Below are positions 1-11,217 of a stretch of 64,000 bases of DNA, one piece after another. The DNA comes from Euptelea pleiosperma. Taxonomy: Eukaryota > Streptophyta > Magnoliopsida > Ranunculales > Eupteleaceae. Below the pieces are notes generated by a model. It saw nothing but the letters and a program-made list of their open reading frames with translations, was not told where the DNA came from and did not search any database. Numbering within the stretch: the first letter of the stretch is position 1; each line of letters starts with the position of its first letter. The position numbers and the translations under genes were made by a program. The stretch covers positions 24,491,190 through 24,555,189 of the forward strand of contig CM068553.1 of assembly GCA_035048495.1 (NCBI GenBank). The letters run 5' to 3'.

Positions 1-330
1 TAAATGCCTAAAGCTACAACTGACTATAGTTTTCTAACCCGACCTTAGAATTTGACTCCATCTCTTCCAACGCATTTGTTTCAACACGTTTGTGTTGAAA
101 GAAGTTTCAGGAGATTCTGACCTCGTTTGCCCGATTTAGGCGTCGAGGTCCAAATAATGGATTTCAGTTCTAAGTCTTAAATGCCTATAGCTACAACTGA
201 CTATAGTTTTCTAACCCGATCTCGGAATTCGACCACGTCTCTTTCAACACATCTGTTTCAACACATTTGAAGTATTGGAAGAAGTTTCGAGAGATTCTGA
301 CCTCGTTTGCCCAATTTGAATGCCTAAAAC
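1..330. repeat. Tandem repeat, period about 177 bp, cut by window edge
   Basis: The segment starting at base 1 (motif ATGCCTAAAGCTACAACTGA) recurs near 181 with few changes, and the text that follows it (GATTCTGACCTCGTTTGCCC) recurs at about 114 and 294. That gives one full unit and most of a second. The array probably continues to the left of the window. No coding potential. From 330 to about 1290 I see only AT-rich sequence with no recognisable gene. Confidence 0.75.
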
Positions 331-1289
331 TTTTCCAAATGTGGAAACACAATTTTTGTTATCTACACATGGATGTTTATCCCACCTCTTGGTGGATATA
401 CACACGAAAAATAAGCCTGATTGGTAATCTATAACATTAGATTTTAGTACTTTTTAAGGTGTTCTTATAGCTTCTTATAGCCATTGAATTGAACCATTTT
501 TTGAGTACTAAAACCAACAGTTAAAAGTCATCAAACAAACTGATTTTTGGTATGAATCTATACTAAGGGGTGCTAAACATCAATGCAATCAGTGGGCCCA
601 TCACAATCCTACAAACACGCTGATTTTTTCTATGAATCTCAGGTATACCTTGTTACATCACGGCCCTCTAACAATATTGATGTTAAAAGCAAGCAATAAA
701 TTTAGAGAATACTACACTTAAACAAAACCTAGAGTTGAAAATCAAAGATCAACCAGAAACGCAAGAGGACTACATGCATTATGTGAGAATGAGAGAGAGA
801 GATTTGAAAGAAAAATTACGGAAAACAAAGAGCAGCAAAAATATAAATATACCTCAATAGGAGCGAGAACGCGAGAGTGATTGAAAATACCTTGAGACCA
901 CCAATCGACCAACCTATTGGAAAAATCTGACGATTAGAAAATAATGCTAAAAAGAAAAGAATGTACAGCCATGTACTCCTTTATCCCACTATTCTTCGCT
1001 ATTTTTTAGGTCTTATGAACTGATTAGAGAAGCAAGGAAGCAAAAAAATTCAACAACGAGATCTCATTAGGTGCTCTCCCATGATGAAGATAGCATCCTC
1101 ACCCAAAATCAACCCTAGGTGCTCTCCCATGATGAATACTCTGTGAATAATGCTAAAATCAAAAGCAAAAGATATAAAAAAGACAAATTTCTGAAACAAA
1201 GGGAAAAAGCACAAATCTAAAACATCCTCAAACGAAATCAGCCCTAGGGGCTCTCGAGTTCCACAAACCCCATGAAATAGTATCAATCC

Positions 1290-1870
1290 AACCGAAATCA
1301 GCCTATTTTTTGGTCTGTATGTTCATCTAGGAGTAAAAATTTGCTAACCCTCCACAATGACTGCCTCCAACCACCACAATATGAGCCACATGGCACATTT
1401 GTGGAGGATGCTTACTGTATGGTTGTCTAGCCAATCCCTATGTGTTGGATTGGAGTCATTTTCATGGGTTGATTTTAACTGTGGGAATTTGAGTAATATT
1501 GACAATTATTTGTCAGTGGCCAAACCAAAAATCAGCCCTACTATTGATTTCAAACCTTTGGATCTTTGATCCCCAAAACAGACCAAAAATCAGCTTGATT
1601 ATTGATTTCAAACCTTTGGATCTTTGTTCCCCAAAATCAACCCATGATAACACCAAAAATCAGCATGATTATTGATTTCAAACCTTTGGATCTTTTTTCC
1701 CCAAAATCAACCCATGAAAACAAACAAAATTTGCCCGATTATTGATTTCAAACCGTTGGACCTTTTTTCCCCAAAATCAACTCGTGAAAACCTAATAATG
1801 CTCAGATTCCTACTATTAAATCAACCCACAAAAATAAGGTGATCTATACCAAAAATTAGTTTGGGAAAAA
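1290..1870. repeat. Interspersed repeat with four short tandem units
   Basis: This is the first copy of an interspersed family also seen at 16860-17400, 17784-17843, 18248-18350, 36190-36390 and 46660-46760. Shared phrases are 'catctaggagta', 'caatatgagccac', 'gtggaggatgct' and 'gatttcaaacctttggatct'. From about 1500 to 1800 the 60-70 bp unit ending in CAAACCTTTGGATCTTT is repeated four times. In other copies the same phrases occur in both orientations, which suggests an inverted-repeat (foldback) DNA element. It is non-coding. Confidence 0.6.
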
Positions 1871-2139
1871 CCAAAACAAAAACATGCATTTGGATTAGGT
1901 TGAAACCCTAGATCGAACAAACCAAAAAAGAAAAGAAAAAGGAAGCAACACTAACCGGCGAACGGCCACGTAAGGTGCACGGCGGGGTGAATGGAGATGG
2001 CAGGTGCACGGCACGGCGAATGGCAATGGCAGGTGCACGACGAGGCAGTCGCGAGGGACATTAGTCCACAAAAAGGGGCGAGGGCAGACAGGAGGAGAAG
2101 ATCAGAAATGGGTTCGGTGGCTTTTGTTTTTTTTATTTC

Positions 2140-2356
2140 AAGACTTTACCGGCAGCTAGTAGATGGCTGCCGCTATATGTATGTATTAGCTGCGGTCAGA
2201 AAAAACACCGCCACTATATGTACTATTAAATGCGATTGTTTTCTGACCGCAGCTAAAAGTCGCAGCTAAAAATTTTGTTTTCCCTCCATTTTTTTCCCTC
2301 CAGTCCTTTAGCAGCGGTTTAACCCCTGGCCACCGCTAAAACAATCTATAGTGGAG
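2140..2356. mobile_element. CACTA-like transposon end with inverted subterminal repeats
   Basis: A 16-bp perfect inverted pair, AGCTGCGGTCAGAAAA near 2189 and its complement near 2237, is followed by more copies of an 'AGC(T/A)GCGGT' word and by a terminal CACTATAG in reverse orientation near 2350. GC-rich subterminal words with a CACTA tip are typical of plant CACTA elements. The other end was not found, so this may be a truncated end or a small derivative. From 2360 to about 3400 I see no gene. Confidence 0.4.
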
Positions 2357-3140
2357 GTGTTTTACTGTTCACCGGCCCCTAGATAGTTTAAGGATCCTTG
2401 AAATTTCTGCAAACATCAAACGATTGACCATCGTTGTGTGTTTGACCTGTGTATTCAGTGTCGTGGTCAAAGGCCCTCTCTTGAGCCTAAATTCACGAGC
2501 TTGTAGTGCGCTCCTCACACACAGCGGCAACTCTCTGTCCGACCGCAAATCAGGATATCAACAATAGGGTTCCACACTTGTTAAGTATTGGAACATGAGA
2601 TATTTGTTAGACTAGGGCTGATACTAGTCGTGACCTCTTCACTCTAAGATGAATAGACTACCCGACTTGTATGTTATTAGTTGATGATGGATGGGATATA
2701 GGCATATGTGAATATTGTTTGATATACTGTTTAAATTTTCAATTCTATTAGTAAATTTTAAATTCTATCAATTGTTATCACTTAAAATTATTTAGTTGAT
2801 TTCTATTTTAATTGATAAATGAAATTTGTAAAACTGCATTTTTATTTCCACTACTTATAAATAGTTATGTATATATAGTTTTTCGCTTTATTATCCTGTT
2901 GGGCAACCTTAGTGGTTGTTTATAGTTTATTTAATATTTTCAACTTCTGTAGAGCCATCAGTTGATGAGGCAATACAGTTCGTTGGAGACGAAGTTGTCT
3001 ACTACTTTTATTGATCTATGTAGAGTGAGGGAGAGTAAGAGAATCAAATTTTGAGATAGTTGTATGTTTGTATATATTGTTCAGTGTTTTCTCGTTTCAT
3101 CAGACGTAACTTTGTTTTATTTCAATTGTACTTTTATCAG

Positions 3141-3146
<6 letters not shown>

Positions 3147-3173
<27 letters not shown>
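3147..3173. repeat. (TA)n microsatellite
   Basis: An uninterrupted run of about 13 TA dinucleotides in otherwise AT-rich non-coding DNA. Confidence 0.95.
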
Positions 3174-3399
3174 GCGAATCATAAAAGTACTATTTATATT
3201 TATGTCAATTAACTTGTTCATATTATGGAACAATATTATAAGAACGACTATAATAAAGAAGATAAAAGACGTTTCCGCACAGAACTCTGATAGATAGTTT
3301 GATAAAATTAATAAATGAATTGACCTAGAAACTTAGATATAATCCTCGTGCCTCGAGATACGACTTAGGATCTGTCGTTATCTTGGATCTAGTTTTGGG

Positions 3400-4721
3400 G
3401 CGCGACACAAATATACCTCAGGGGTATATTGTCTTTTTGTCGTTTGATTTAATCAAAACAATTAGCGGAACAACAATCAAACAATCCACAAGACAAAGAG
3501 TTTTTACGTAGAAACCTTAGCCAAAAAAAAACCACGGGACTACGTCTAGATGGAAAGTATCACTTACTAGAAAGTTCTGAGTTGCAGCTTCCAACCTTAG
3601 CCAAGGCCCATTACCGGCGCGTCCACGTCCTCTACCTCTATGCTACGAATCCACGTGTGCCCTCCCAATTATGAAGCTTTTGCCGTTTGTTCAATTTGGT
3701 ACTCCCCAAACCTACCTTCAATCAGTACATCCTGATCTTATTTCTCACACGATAGTCTCTATTGAAGGTGAAGGATTCAGTACACCCTGAATCAGTTGCT
3801 CAAGAGTGTTGAGTCACACTGGTACTTCTCTAGATACTAGGTTAAGATATTAACTGGAACACCTAGGCTGAGTCAAATCAATCTCTCAGCTTTGATCTAT
3901 AGAAGAGAAAACATCACTAGATTAATAATGGATGCTAGGGCTTTTCTCTTCTAAACAATGACTATTCTCTAAATAGAAGGCTTACTCTTTCCTCTCTTGT
4001 TGTATCTAAATTGTATAGCTCACGAGTGCTCTATTTATAAAAATATTGAACCCCTAGGTCGTGCAAAAAGTAGGTATAAGGGACCACAATAACCAAATCT
4101 GAATTTGAACGATTCTACAAAGTCCAATCGATTATACACTTAGTCCAATCGATTGTACTTGTACGGATGGGTTTTTTGTTCGTAAAATCAATCGATTGCA
4201 TTCAGGGTCCAATTGATTTGGTACTTTGGAAGTTCTGTCCCATATAGTCGAATCAATTGTAGACAAAACTCCAATCGATTGTACTCTGGGAAGTTTATGT
4301 CCCGTAAAGTCCAATCGATTGGTTTTCATAGTGTCCAATCGTTTGTACATGTGTCCAATCGATTGGACTTTCCCTATAGTCAACATTTTTACTTTTTGTC
4401 GCACAAAATGATTAGGGTTAATCCTTTGACATAGTTCAACCATTAATTAGATTTTAATATCATATTCCTATAGTTACTAAGTATATCTTACCTTCCTTTG
4501 ATCATACACAATCTTTAATAGGCAAGAAGCAGTAACTCAAATGACTCATGTCGTCAACCGTCTTATTCTTGTGATCATTGTATTCTAGTCTTCACGAAGT
4601 CAGCGAAAAAGACGTACCACGACAACGTCGAAGCTACACTAGTGCTCGTAGGAACGGTTACAGGAATGTTTATGACACACGAAATCTTTGCCAAAACTAG
4701 AATAAGAAATTATTCTTTACA
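3400..4721 (-). repeat. Divergent solo LTR of the CAATCGATTG Copia-like family
   Basis: The segment follows the same order as the LTRs at 8774-10319 and 12351-13949: a 'atatacctc..ggtatatt' block, a 'ggaaaccttag' block, a 'gtgttgagtcacactggta' block, the CCAATCGATTGG array, then 'atctttgcca' and an end resembling TTCTTTACA at 4721. Read on the minus strand it would begin there with TGTAAAGAA. It lacks an internal region on either side, so it is probably a solo LTR, older than the other copies judging by its mismatches. The left boundary is approximate and I found no clean target duplication. Confidence 0.65.
4120..4365. repeat. CCAATCGATTGG palindrome array, copy A
   Basis: About nine imperfect copies of the 12-bp palindrome, spaced 17-60 bp apart, inside the LTR at 3400-4721. 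Each perfect copy holds a CCAAT word and its complement ATTGG back to back around a central CG. Confidence 0.85.
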
Positions 4722-4788
4722 ATATTTTCATTGGCTTTACTTTTTTATATTATATACAGAGTGTTGATTAAATTTTTCAAGTTATAAA

Positions 4789-5310
4789 ATGTCAGAAGAA
4801 ACAGTAAAGAAAGCTAGTGATTCCATTTCTATTGGAGCATTAGTTGCACAAATTATTAGCCAACCCAAAAAGTGGAAGAAGACATCTTTTGTTTGGAGAG
4901 CTTTTGAAGAAATTGAAAAAGGGGATGTGATTCATGCCAAGTGTAAGCATTGTTTCAAGACAATGGGAATAGAAAGTAAAATGGGACTAACAATATGCGT
5001 AAGCATTTATTATGATGTGACATTTATAAGGAAGTTCAAAAATAAATAGACAATAATCAGACATACCTAAGAGTTGGTGAAGATGAAGATGGATCATTTG
5101 GAGTGCAAATATTTAGATATGATCTAGAAGTAACTCGTGATGCGATTGCTCAAATGATCATCTTGCACGAATACCCATTTTCAATGGTTCAACATATTGG
5201 GTTTAAGAGAGTCTTAAGTTCAATGCAACCAAGTTTGAAGGCTGTGACACGCAATACTATTCGAGTAGATTGCATGAAGATTTATGAAAATAAAAATTAA
5301 AGTTGTATGG
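4789..5310 (+). pseudogene. hAT transposase pseudogene, N-terminal part
   Basis: The first frame (from 4789) shows a BED-type zinc-finger start: a tryptophan-containing WRAFEEIEKGDVIHAKCKHC stretch with the CX2C pair, after which the finger decays into a frameshift and stop near 5049. A second piece (5103-5298) reads like the segment after the BED finger of Ac/RICESLEEPER-type transposases, with HEYPFSMVQHIGF and RNTIRVDCMKIYE. Reading stops exactly where an Athila LTR begins (5311). The gene resumes at 15116. Such transposases bind terminal repeats and catalyse cut-and-paste transposition, but this copy cannot be functional. Confidence 0.8.
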
Positions 5311-6290
5311 TGTTATTGGCTCAAAAGTGCTTATTTTAAGTCATTATCCTTTTAGCGTCATCACATTCTCCTACGTTAAACTTCTCTTGTCGTCAACTTT
5401 TCCACGTAAGAGTTTCTTCCATTGTGTACAACACATTCTTTAGACGAAAATTGATTATTCGCATTAATTAAACACATTTCAGGAAGTCAAGATATAAAGT
5501 CATTTTGATTAAGTCTCATTACGTGTTTTTTTATCGCAGAGACGCCAATAGGACGATTCTGATGGAATGTGGGCCCACAATCAATGTCTAGAGCCGATGA
5601 CCAAAGCTAAAGAGCCAACAGGCTAAGGACAAGAAGCTATAGGCCAAGTACGGGGAAAGTCAGATGATCAAAAAGCCTGAGAGACGACCAAGAGAGAAGA
5701 AGAGACAAACCTCCAGAAGAGAAACTAAGGAGATTAAAGCTCAATCAACTAACACATGATGAAGACTTGCTCAGTTAGTAAAGCTTATAGAAGACCAAGT
5801 CAGAGACCAAGGTTCAAAACCCTCTGTGAGCATTTTATCTTTATTTTGTAATATTTTCTCTCTCCTCTCTCGAGCATGCATGGGTGGTGTGTCCATTAAG
5901 AGCCCACCAAAATGATGGTCTAGATCACAAATGCATTAGAAATGTTGATTTTTTAAAATATAAAAATTTTATCTCAGATTTAAAAAGATATTGGAAAGAT
6001 ATGATTGGTTTTGATTTTAAAAGAAATTTTCTTTCATAAAAAGAATGTTTACTTTAACATAAGAGACTTGACATGTGGTTTTGGAAACTCACAAGCTTGA
6101 AATATGTTAAAAATATTTTGTTTATAAAAAAAGTCCAAAACTTTGAAGAAAAAAGAAATTTCTTACAAAAAAAGAATTTTGTCTCTAAATAAAATTTCCA
6201 AAAAGTAATAAAAGGTGATGTTAAAACTGCAAAGATAGTTTTTGGAATAAAAATATTTCTAAAAAGATGGATGGACATTAACCCACAATC
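5311..6290 (+). repeat. 5' LTR of Athila derivative, truncated after U3
   Basis: This matches 8069-8773 and 14049-14470 of the 3' LTR: the 'CTCAAAAGTGCTTATTTTAAG' start, the tRNA-like module, then 'ggtggtgtgtccattaag' and 'aaaaagatggatgg(a/g)cattaaccca'. The 3' LTR continues with a TATA-like CCTTATAAAAGA (near 14475) and U5. Here the match ends near 6290 and 3' internal sequence follows, so R-U5, the primer-binding site and most of the interior were deleted together. Confidence 0.75.
5768..5830 (+). other. tRNA-like A-box/B-box module in Athila LTR, copy 1
   Basis: GCTCAGTTAGTAAAGC resembles the Pol III A box and D arm, and GGTTCAAAACCC, 42 nt later, fits the B box consensus GGTTCRANNCC. The same module lies at 8528-8590 and on the minus strand at 57686-57750. 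It does not fold into a complete tRNA cloverleaf by eye. Confidence 0.5.
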
Positions 6291-8068
6291 ACTGGACATG
6301 TCGCATTGGTACAACCCTTCCTATGTCGCATTGGTATGACCCTTCCTAAACCCTTGCATCAAAATATACCTTATGTCGCATTGGTACAACCCTTCCTAAA
6401 CCCTTGCATCATGAATAATCGATCTTTCACATTTTAGGTCCCGGTCATGAGCACCGAGGACGGTGTTGTATTTTGGTTGGGGATGGGTTTTTACTAAAAC
6501 TCATATTTTCCTTCTGAAAAAAAAACAGAGAATGAGTGAGACAATCTTGTGTTTTTGGGTTTAATTTCATGTGATTTTCGAAAATTCCCTAATTATAATT
6601 AGCGAAAACCCACCGTTAAGTCTATTTATTGAAAATGATGTCGATTTTGAAAAATCACATGTTAGCTCTTAGTTCAGTTTGAAAGACAAACAGTACTATA
6701 GTGGAATGAAACTTTTAGAAAACTTAGATTCAGCAAAAAAAATTCACAGATCAACATCAAAATTATCTGTAGTTTAAATTATCTAAAGATCCAAGAATAA
6801 CAATTGTGGAGACCTAACCCAATAAGCTTTTGAGCATTTCTTCATTTCTGAGGGTAATAAAATAATTTTGAGTCACAAGATGACTCACAATTCTTCGAGT
6901 CCCCAATTATTTTGTTGAGAGATCTCATTAACCCTTGCTTTGGTCAAAAAACTTGAAGCGACGTCAAATTCGGATTATTACAAAAAAGAACATTCTCTAT
7001 ATCCATTCGAGACATCACAGATGAAAGTGTAAACCTAGAAAAGGATGTAGGCCATCTTTCTAACCAATCAAACATTTTTAGCTTACCTAACATTGACATC
7101 GTCAGAAACCCTTTTTAAGCCTTTTGATGAAAACCTTTTCTTGTTGACCCATCAACCAAAAACCCAATCCCGAGAAGAGTTCAACTCAAAAACCTATTTC
7201 TAAGAAGGATAACGGAGTTATTGCTATGATCGCACGACGAAAAGATAGAAATCAAGAAAATAAAATGGTTCAAGCTGAAAGGAAACATGAACAGAAAAGA
7301 AATAAAGAAATAAAGAAATGAAAAAGAAACTGAAAAAGAAGGCTGATAGAACAAAATCAAAAAAACAAAAGTTGGAAAAAGGAAAACAATGAAAGTCAAG
7401 GAAAATGTGCCATCACCCCCGGGAAAAGCTATAGAGAATAATGAGACACCCTCTCGGAATTTTTGAATTCCTAAATATCCTTATTTTTTGAACTTGTCCT
7501 AAGCCTCAATGCAACCTAAGCAAGTCCTATTTGATTTTAGGTTAGCACAACCATCAAGTGTGGAGAATGGAGAAAAGAGAAACTATAAAGTTTGATACGA
7601 TGCTCCAAAGTAATATGAGATTCCAATCATGAGATCCTCTATTCAAAATTGTATATGTGAGAGGTTTGCCAGTTAATTTCAATATATATCTCCTCACATA
7701 TAACTTGAAAGAAAGGAATAAAATTATTTCTGAGCAATTCACTTTTGAGTAGTATACAAGTGAGGATTGAGGTCGAGGCATACAATCTCTGAGGTGATCG
7801 AAGTATCTTTTCGGGCAGAGAAAGATGATGTTGAGCACACACACACGCTGAGTCTAAGTAATATTTTGTTTAAATGTCCATCTGTAAACATGTTACATTT
7901 TACTGACTAAGCTCTAATTTGTGAATGATTTCTTACATCCTTGAAATAATCTGACAGAATGGGGTTTTCCTAAATAATGCGAATAAGTTTTCCAGCATGT
8001 GCCAAGCCCTTCCGAGCTCACTTATCTTGCACTAATTGCCAAGGATTGGCAATATACTGGTTGGGGGT
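6291..8068 (+). other. Athila 3' internal non-coding region with polypurine tract
   Basis: Blocks here match the reverse complement of 58209-59860. Examples are the GAGCACCGAGGACGGTG(T/C)TGTATTTT motif at about 6450 (59820-59840 in the other element), the 'gtggagacctaaccca' block, and the 'cacacacacacgctgagtct' block near 7840. The stretch ends in TGGTTGGGGGT (about 8058-8068), the polypurine tract that primes plus-strand DNA synthesis just before the LTR. The GAGCACC block is repeated weakly upstream ('cattggtacaacccttcctaa' three times, 6303-6410). No open frame of significance. Confidence 0.65.
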
Positions 8069-8527
8069 TGTGATATTCCCTCAAAAGTGCTTATTTTAAG
8101 CGATTATCCTTTTAGCGTTGTCACATTCTCCTATGTAAAACTTATCTTTTTGTCGACTTTTCCACATAAGAGTTTCTTTCATTGTATAAAACACATTCTT
8201 TAGACAAAAATCGACTATTCGCAAGAATTAAACACATTTTGGGAAGTCAAGATATAAAGTCATTTTGATTAAGTCTCATTATGCATTTTTTTATCACAGC
8301 GGCACCAATCGTACGATTCTGATAAAGTGTGGACCCATAATCAACCTCCAGAGTTGATGACCAAAACTAAAGAGCCAACAGGCTATGGACAAGAAGCTAT
8401 AGGCTAAGTTTGGGTAGAGCCGGAGGATCAAAAAGCCTGAAAGACGACCAGGAGAGAAGGAGAGACAAGCCTCTAGAGGAGAGACTAAGGAGATTAAAGA
8501 TCAATTAACTAACGCAAGATGAAGACT

Positions 8528-8590
8528 TGCTCAGTTGGTGAAGCTTACAGAAGACCAAGTCAGAGACCACGGTTCAAAACCCTCTGCGAG
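8528..8590 (+). other. tRNA-like A-box/B-box module in Athila LTR, copy 2
   Basis: This is the best-preserved copy: GCTCAGTTGGTGAAGC (A box/D-arm like) followed by CGGTTCAAAACCC (B box like). The spacing equals that of copy 1. Confidence 0.55.
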
Positions 8591-9621
8591 CATTTCCTCG
8601 TTATTTTGTAATATTCTCTCCCTTCTCTCTCTAAACCCTCATTATCTCTCTCCTTTCAATCTCAACCATCGATCCTCTCTCCCATCACCATCACTCTATC
8701 CCATGACCCACCTTGGCCGATCATCACTACCCATCTCTCACCAACATCTTCACCATCCGATCATCCACCCACTTGAAATTTCACCGGTCCGTTCTCTTTA
8801 ACTCAATATAGCTAGAAGGGGGGTTGATGATTAGGTATTTAAGAATTATTTATACCTACACAGTTTTACTGGACTATGGTAAGGGAATAGAATCGCATGC
8901 CTTAGTTGTTGATAAAAGATTATCACAACCGATTCAAATCGAATATACCTCCGTGGTATATTTTCTTTTCGTCATTTGATCTAATCAGAATAGATTACGG
9001 AATATAAACAAACGATCACACAATACAAGATACTTTTACGTGGAAACCTTAGCCAAGGAAAAACCACTGGACCATGTCCAGATGGAAAGTATCACTAACT
9101 GAAAAGTTAAACGAAACAAAGATTACCTACGCAGCACCGTTGCAAATACAGCTTCCAACCTTAGCCAAGACCTACTGCCGATGAGTCCACGCCCTCTGAA
9201 TCAATACTACGAATCCACGCGCATCCTTCCAGTCAAGAAGCCTTGTCTGCTTGTTCAGTTTGGTACACCTCAAACCTATCATCGATCGGCTACTCCGATC
9301 TTAATTCTCAACACTCCCGCCTTTGCAGAAGGTGAAGGATTCAGTACACCCTGAACCCTAAGTTGCTCAAATAGTGTTGAGTCACACTGGTACACTCAGG
9401 CTACTAGGTCGAATATAGAAGTGGAAGACCTAAGTTGAGGAAACGATCAAGCTCTTAGCTTTGATCAAGAAGAGAACAAGCTCACAAGATGTGAATGGAA
9501 AATAAGCTTCTTGCTCTTCGAATGGACACTAATAAATATAACATTTTCTTCTCTCTCTTGAAGATCGAGTCACTCTGTGTCTCTGTGTCTCTATGTCTAT
9601 TTAGAGAAGACATAGAAGGGT

Positions 9622-9635
9622 TCTATTTATAGAAT
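9622..9635 (-). promoter_or_regulatory. TATA box of the Copia-like LTR
   Basis: Minus-strand TTCTATAAATAGAA lies about 80 bp downstream of the palindrome array. The equivalent in the other LTR is at 13191-13203. This is the likely U3 promoter and sets the U3/R border shortly downstream. Confidence 0.65.
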
Positions 9636-9713
9636 TCCAAGACCCTAAGTCGTGCAGAACGTGGGATAATGGAACCATGAATTTCGAATATGAGAATGAC
9701 TAATTCTGTGCAT

Positions 9714-9975
9714 GGTCCAATCGATTGGGGATAAGTGTCCAATCGATTGGGCTCAATAAGATTTCTGTTCCGAAGGCACCAATCGATTACATAAGGTTCT
9801 CCAATCGATTTGACTCAGATAAGTTTCTATCCCGAAGACTCCAATCGATTTCACAGAGTCTCCAATCGATTGTGCTGAAATAAGTTTCTGCCTCATAGTT
9901 TCCAATCGATTACACAGTGTCTCCAATCGATTGGGCGGTGTCCAATCGATTGGGAATAAGTGTCCAATCGATTGG
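9714..9975. repeat. CCAATCGATTGG palindrome array, copy B
   Basis: About ten copies of CCAATCGATT(G/T), usually paired, with spacers containing 'aagtttctgtcccgaag' or similar. Several copies are the perfect 12-bp palindrome. The array lies upstream of the LTR TATA box in the element's own orientation. Confidence 0.9.
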
Positions 9976-10319
9976 ATTATCCTATTAGTCAATTTTATTG
10001 ACTTAGACTCGGGTCAGTCCTATGACTAAGTTTTACCATTATATTTTATTCATTTTAACCAACTCCTATGGCCATTAAGTCACTTACCTTCCTAATCGTG
10101 CGTACACAATTATTAACTGACAAATCGGCAGTTACTCAGATGACTCCTGTCGTCAATTGTCTGATTCTTGCTGTCTCTGTCTTTTAGTCTTCACATAGTT
10201 GGCAAAGTATACGTACCATGACATCTCCACACTACACTAGTGCTCGTAGGAATGGTTACAAGAATGTTTTTATGTCAAATGAAATCTTTGCCAACTTGAA
10301 TATGAAAATATTCCTTATA

Positions 10320-10333
10320 ATCTCCCCCTTTGG
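10320..10333 (-). other. Polypurine tract of the Copia-like element
   Basis: Minus-strand CCAAAGGGGGAGAT lies immediately upstream of the 3' LTR, as expected for the second-strand primer. Between here and the gag frame (10334-11217) the sequence is AT-rich with no further coding evidence. Confidence 0.7.
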
Positions 10334-11217
10334 CAATTCCGTGACAAAAAAATATTTAATCATATAGAAGGTAAAAAATATAAAATACAATCCCACCATC
10401 TTACATGATTCACTTACTATCTCACACTCTGTTAGAGATAATCGAACAGATATAATGTAATGGCTTTTGATCTGTTCCTTGCACATTCTACCAACAATAC
10501 ATACTATGTAATATCATCGGCAATCAATAAATCATTAAAAATGCAGTGAGATTAATTATGCACATCGCAAGTAAAAAAATTGAAAAAAATAATAGAAATT
10601 TTTCTCCCCCTAAATTTCTCTCCCCTATCTCATGCATCTACTTATTTTTACCTCTTTGATTTTCTCTCCTCATTTTTGTCACAGATTGACAAAGGTACAG
10701 AAATATAAGCAAGTAACAAACATGCAATGAATATCATCATGAGGAACAAGTGCATATGTACATACAAACCATAATATATACTGGTTTATACCCTGTAACA
10801 CAAACAGAGTATAACTGTACAAAATCTGAGTTTATTAGTGTTCAATAATAACAAAAATAAAAACACCCGATAACTCTAAAGATGTCTCTCTCTGGAAGTC
10901 TATGTAGATGGACCAGTACCATCATGCTGATCAGGGCCATGAGCTAGTGGATGCTGTCCAAAGCCCATCATATTAAAAGCAATATGCAATGCACAACTCT
11001 AAAACAAAATCCTAAACAAGACACAAGCCAATTTTTTATTTTCAAATTTTCTATTTTTGTTTTTAAATATATGAACTCAAAATAATGCGAATAAGCAAAA
11101 GTCTAAAAACAAATAGAAAACTAGAAAGAAAATAAAATCCTAAAACAAAACTACACACCCAACTCACAAAAGATATACAATCATAAAATAAAGAAGAGTG
11201 TAAAGAATCACATTTAT

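Larger units (their letters stand above)
8774..10319 (-). repeat. 3' LTR of the nested Copia-like element
   Basis: On the minus strand this runs from TATAAGGAATATTTTC (10319) to GGTGAAATTTCA (8774), 1546 bp; the first dinucleotide has mutated from TG to TA. It contains the palindrome array (9714-9975) and a TATA box (9622-9635). It is somewhat shorter than the 5' LTR, which has an extra array segment. Confidence 0.85.

Noticed and set aside
1991..2269. 92-codon plus-strand frame
   Set aside because: Runs through GC-rich low-complexity DNA into the CACTA-like subterminal repeats; no recognisable protein.
5768..5830. A true tRNA gene
   Set aside because: A- and B-box-like words are present, but no acceptor stem or anticodon arm could be formed by eye; kept as a tRNA-like module only.
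9714..9975. Regularly spaced short repeats resembling a CRISPR array
   Set aside because: The repeat is a 12-bp palindrome inside LTRs of a plant retroelement; spacers are themselves repeated between copies and there are no cas genes.
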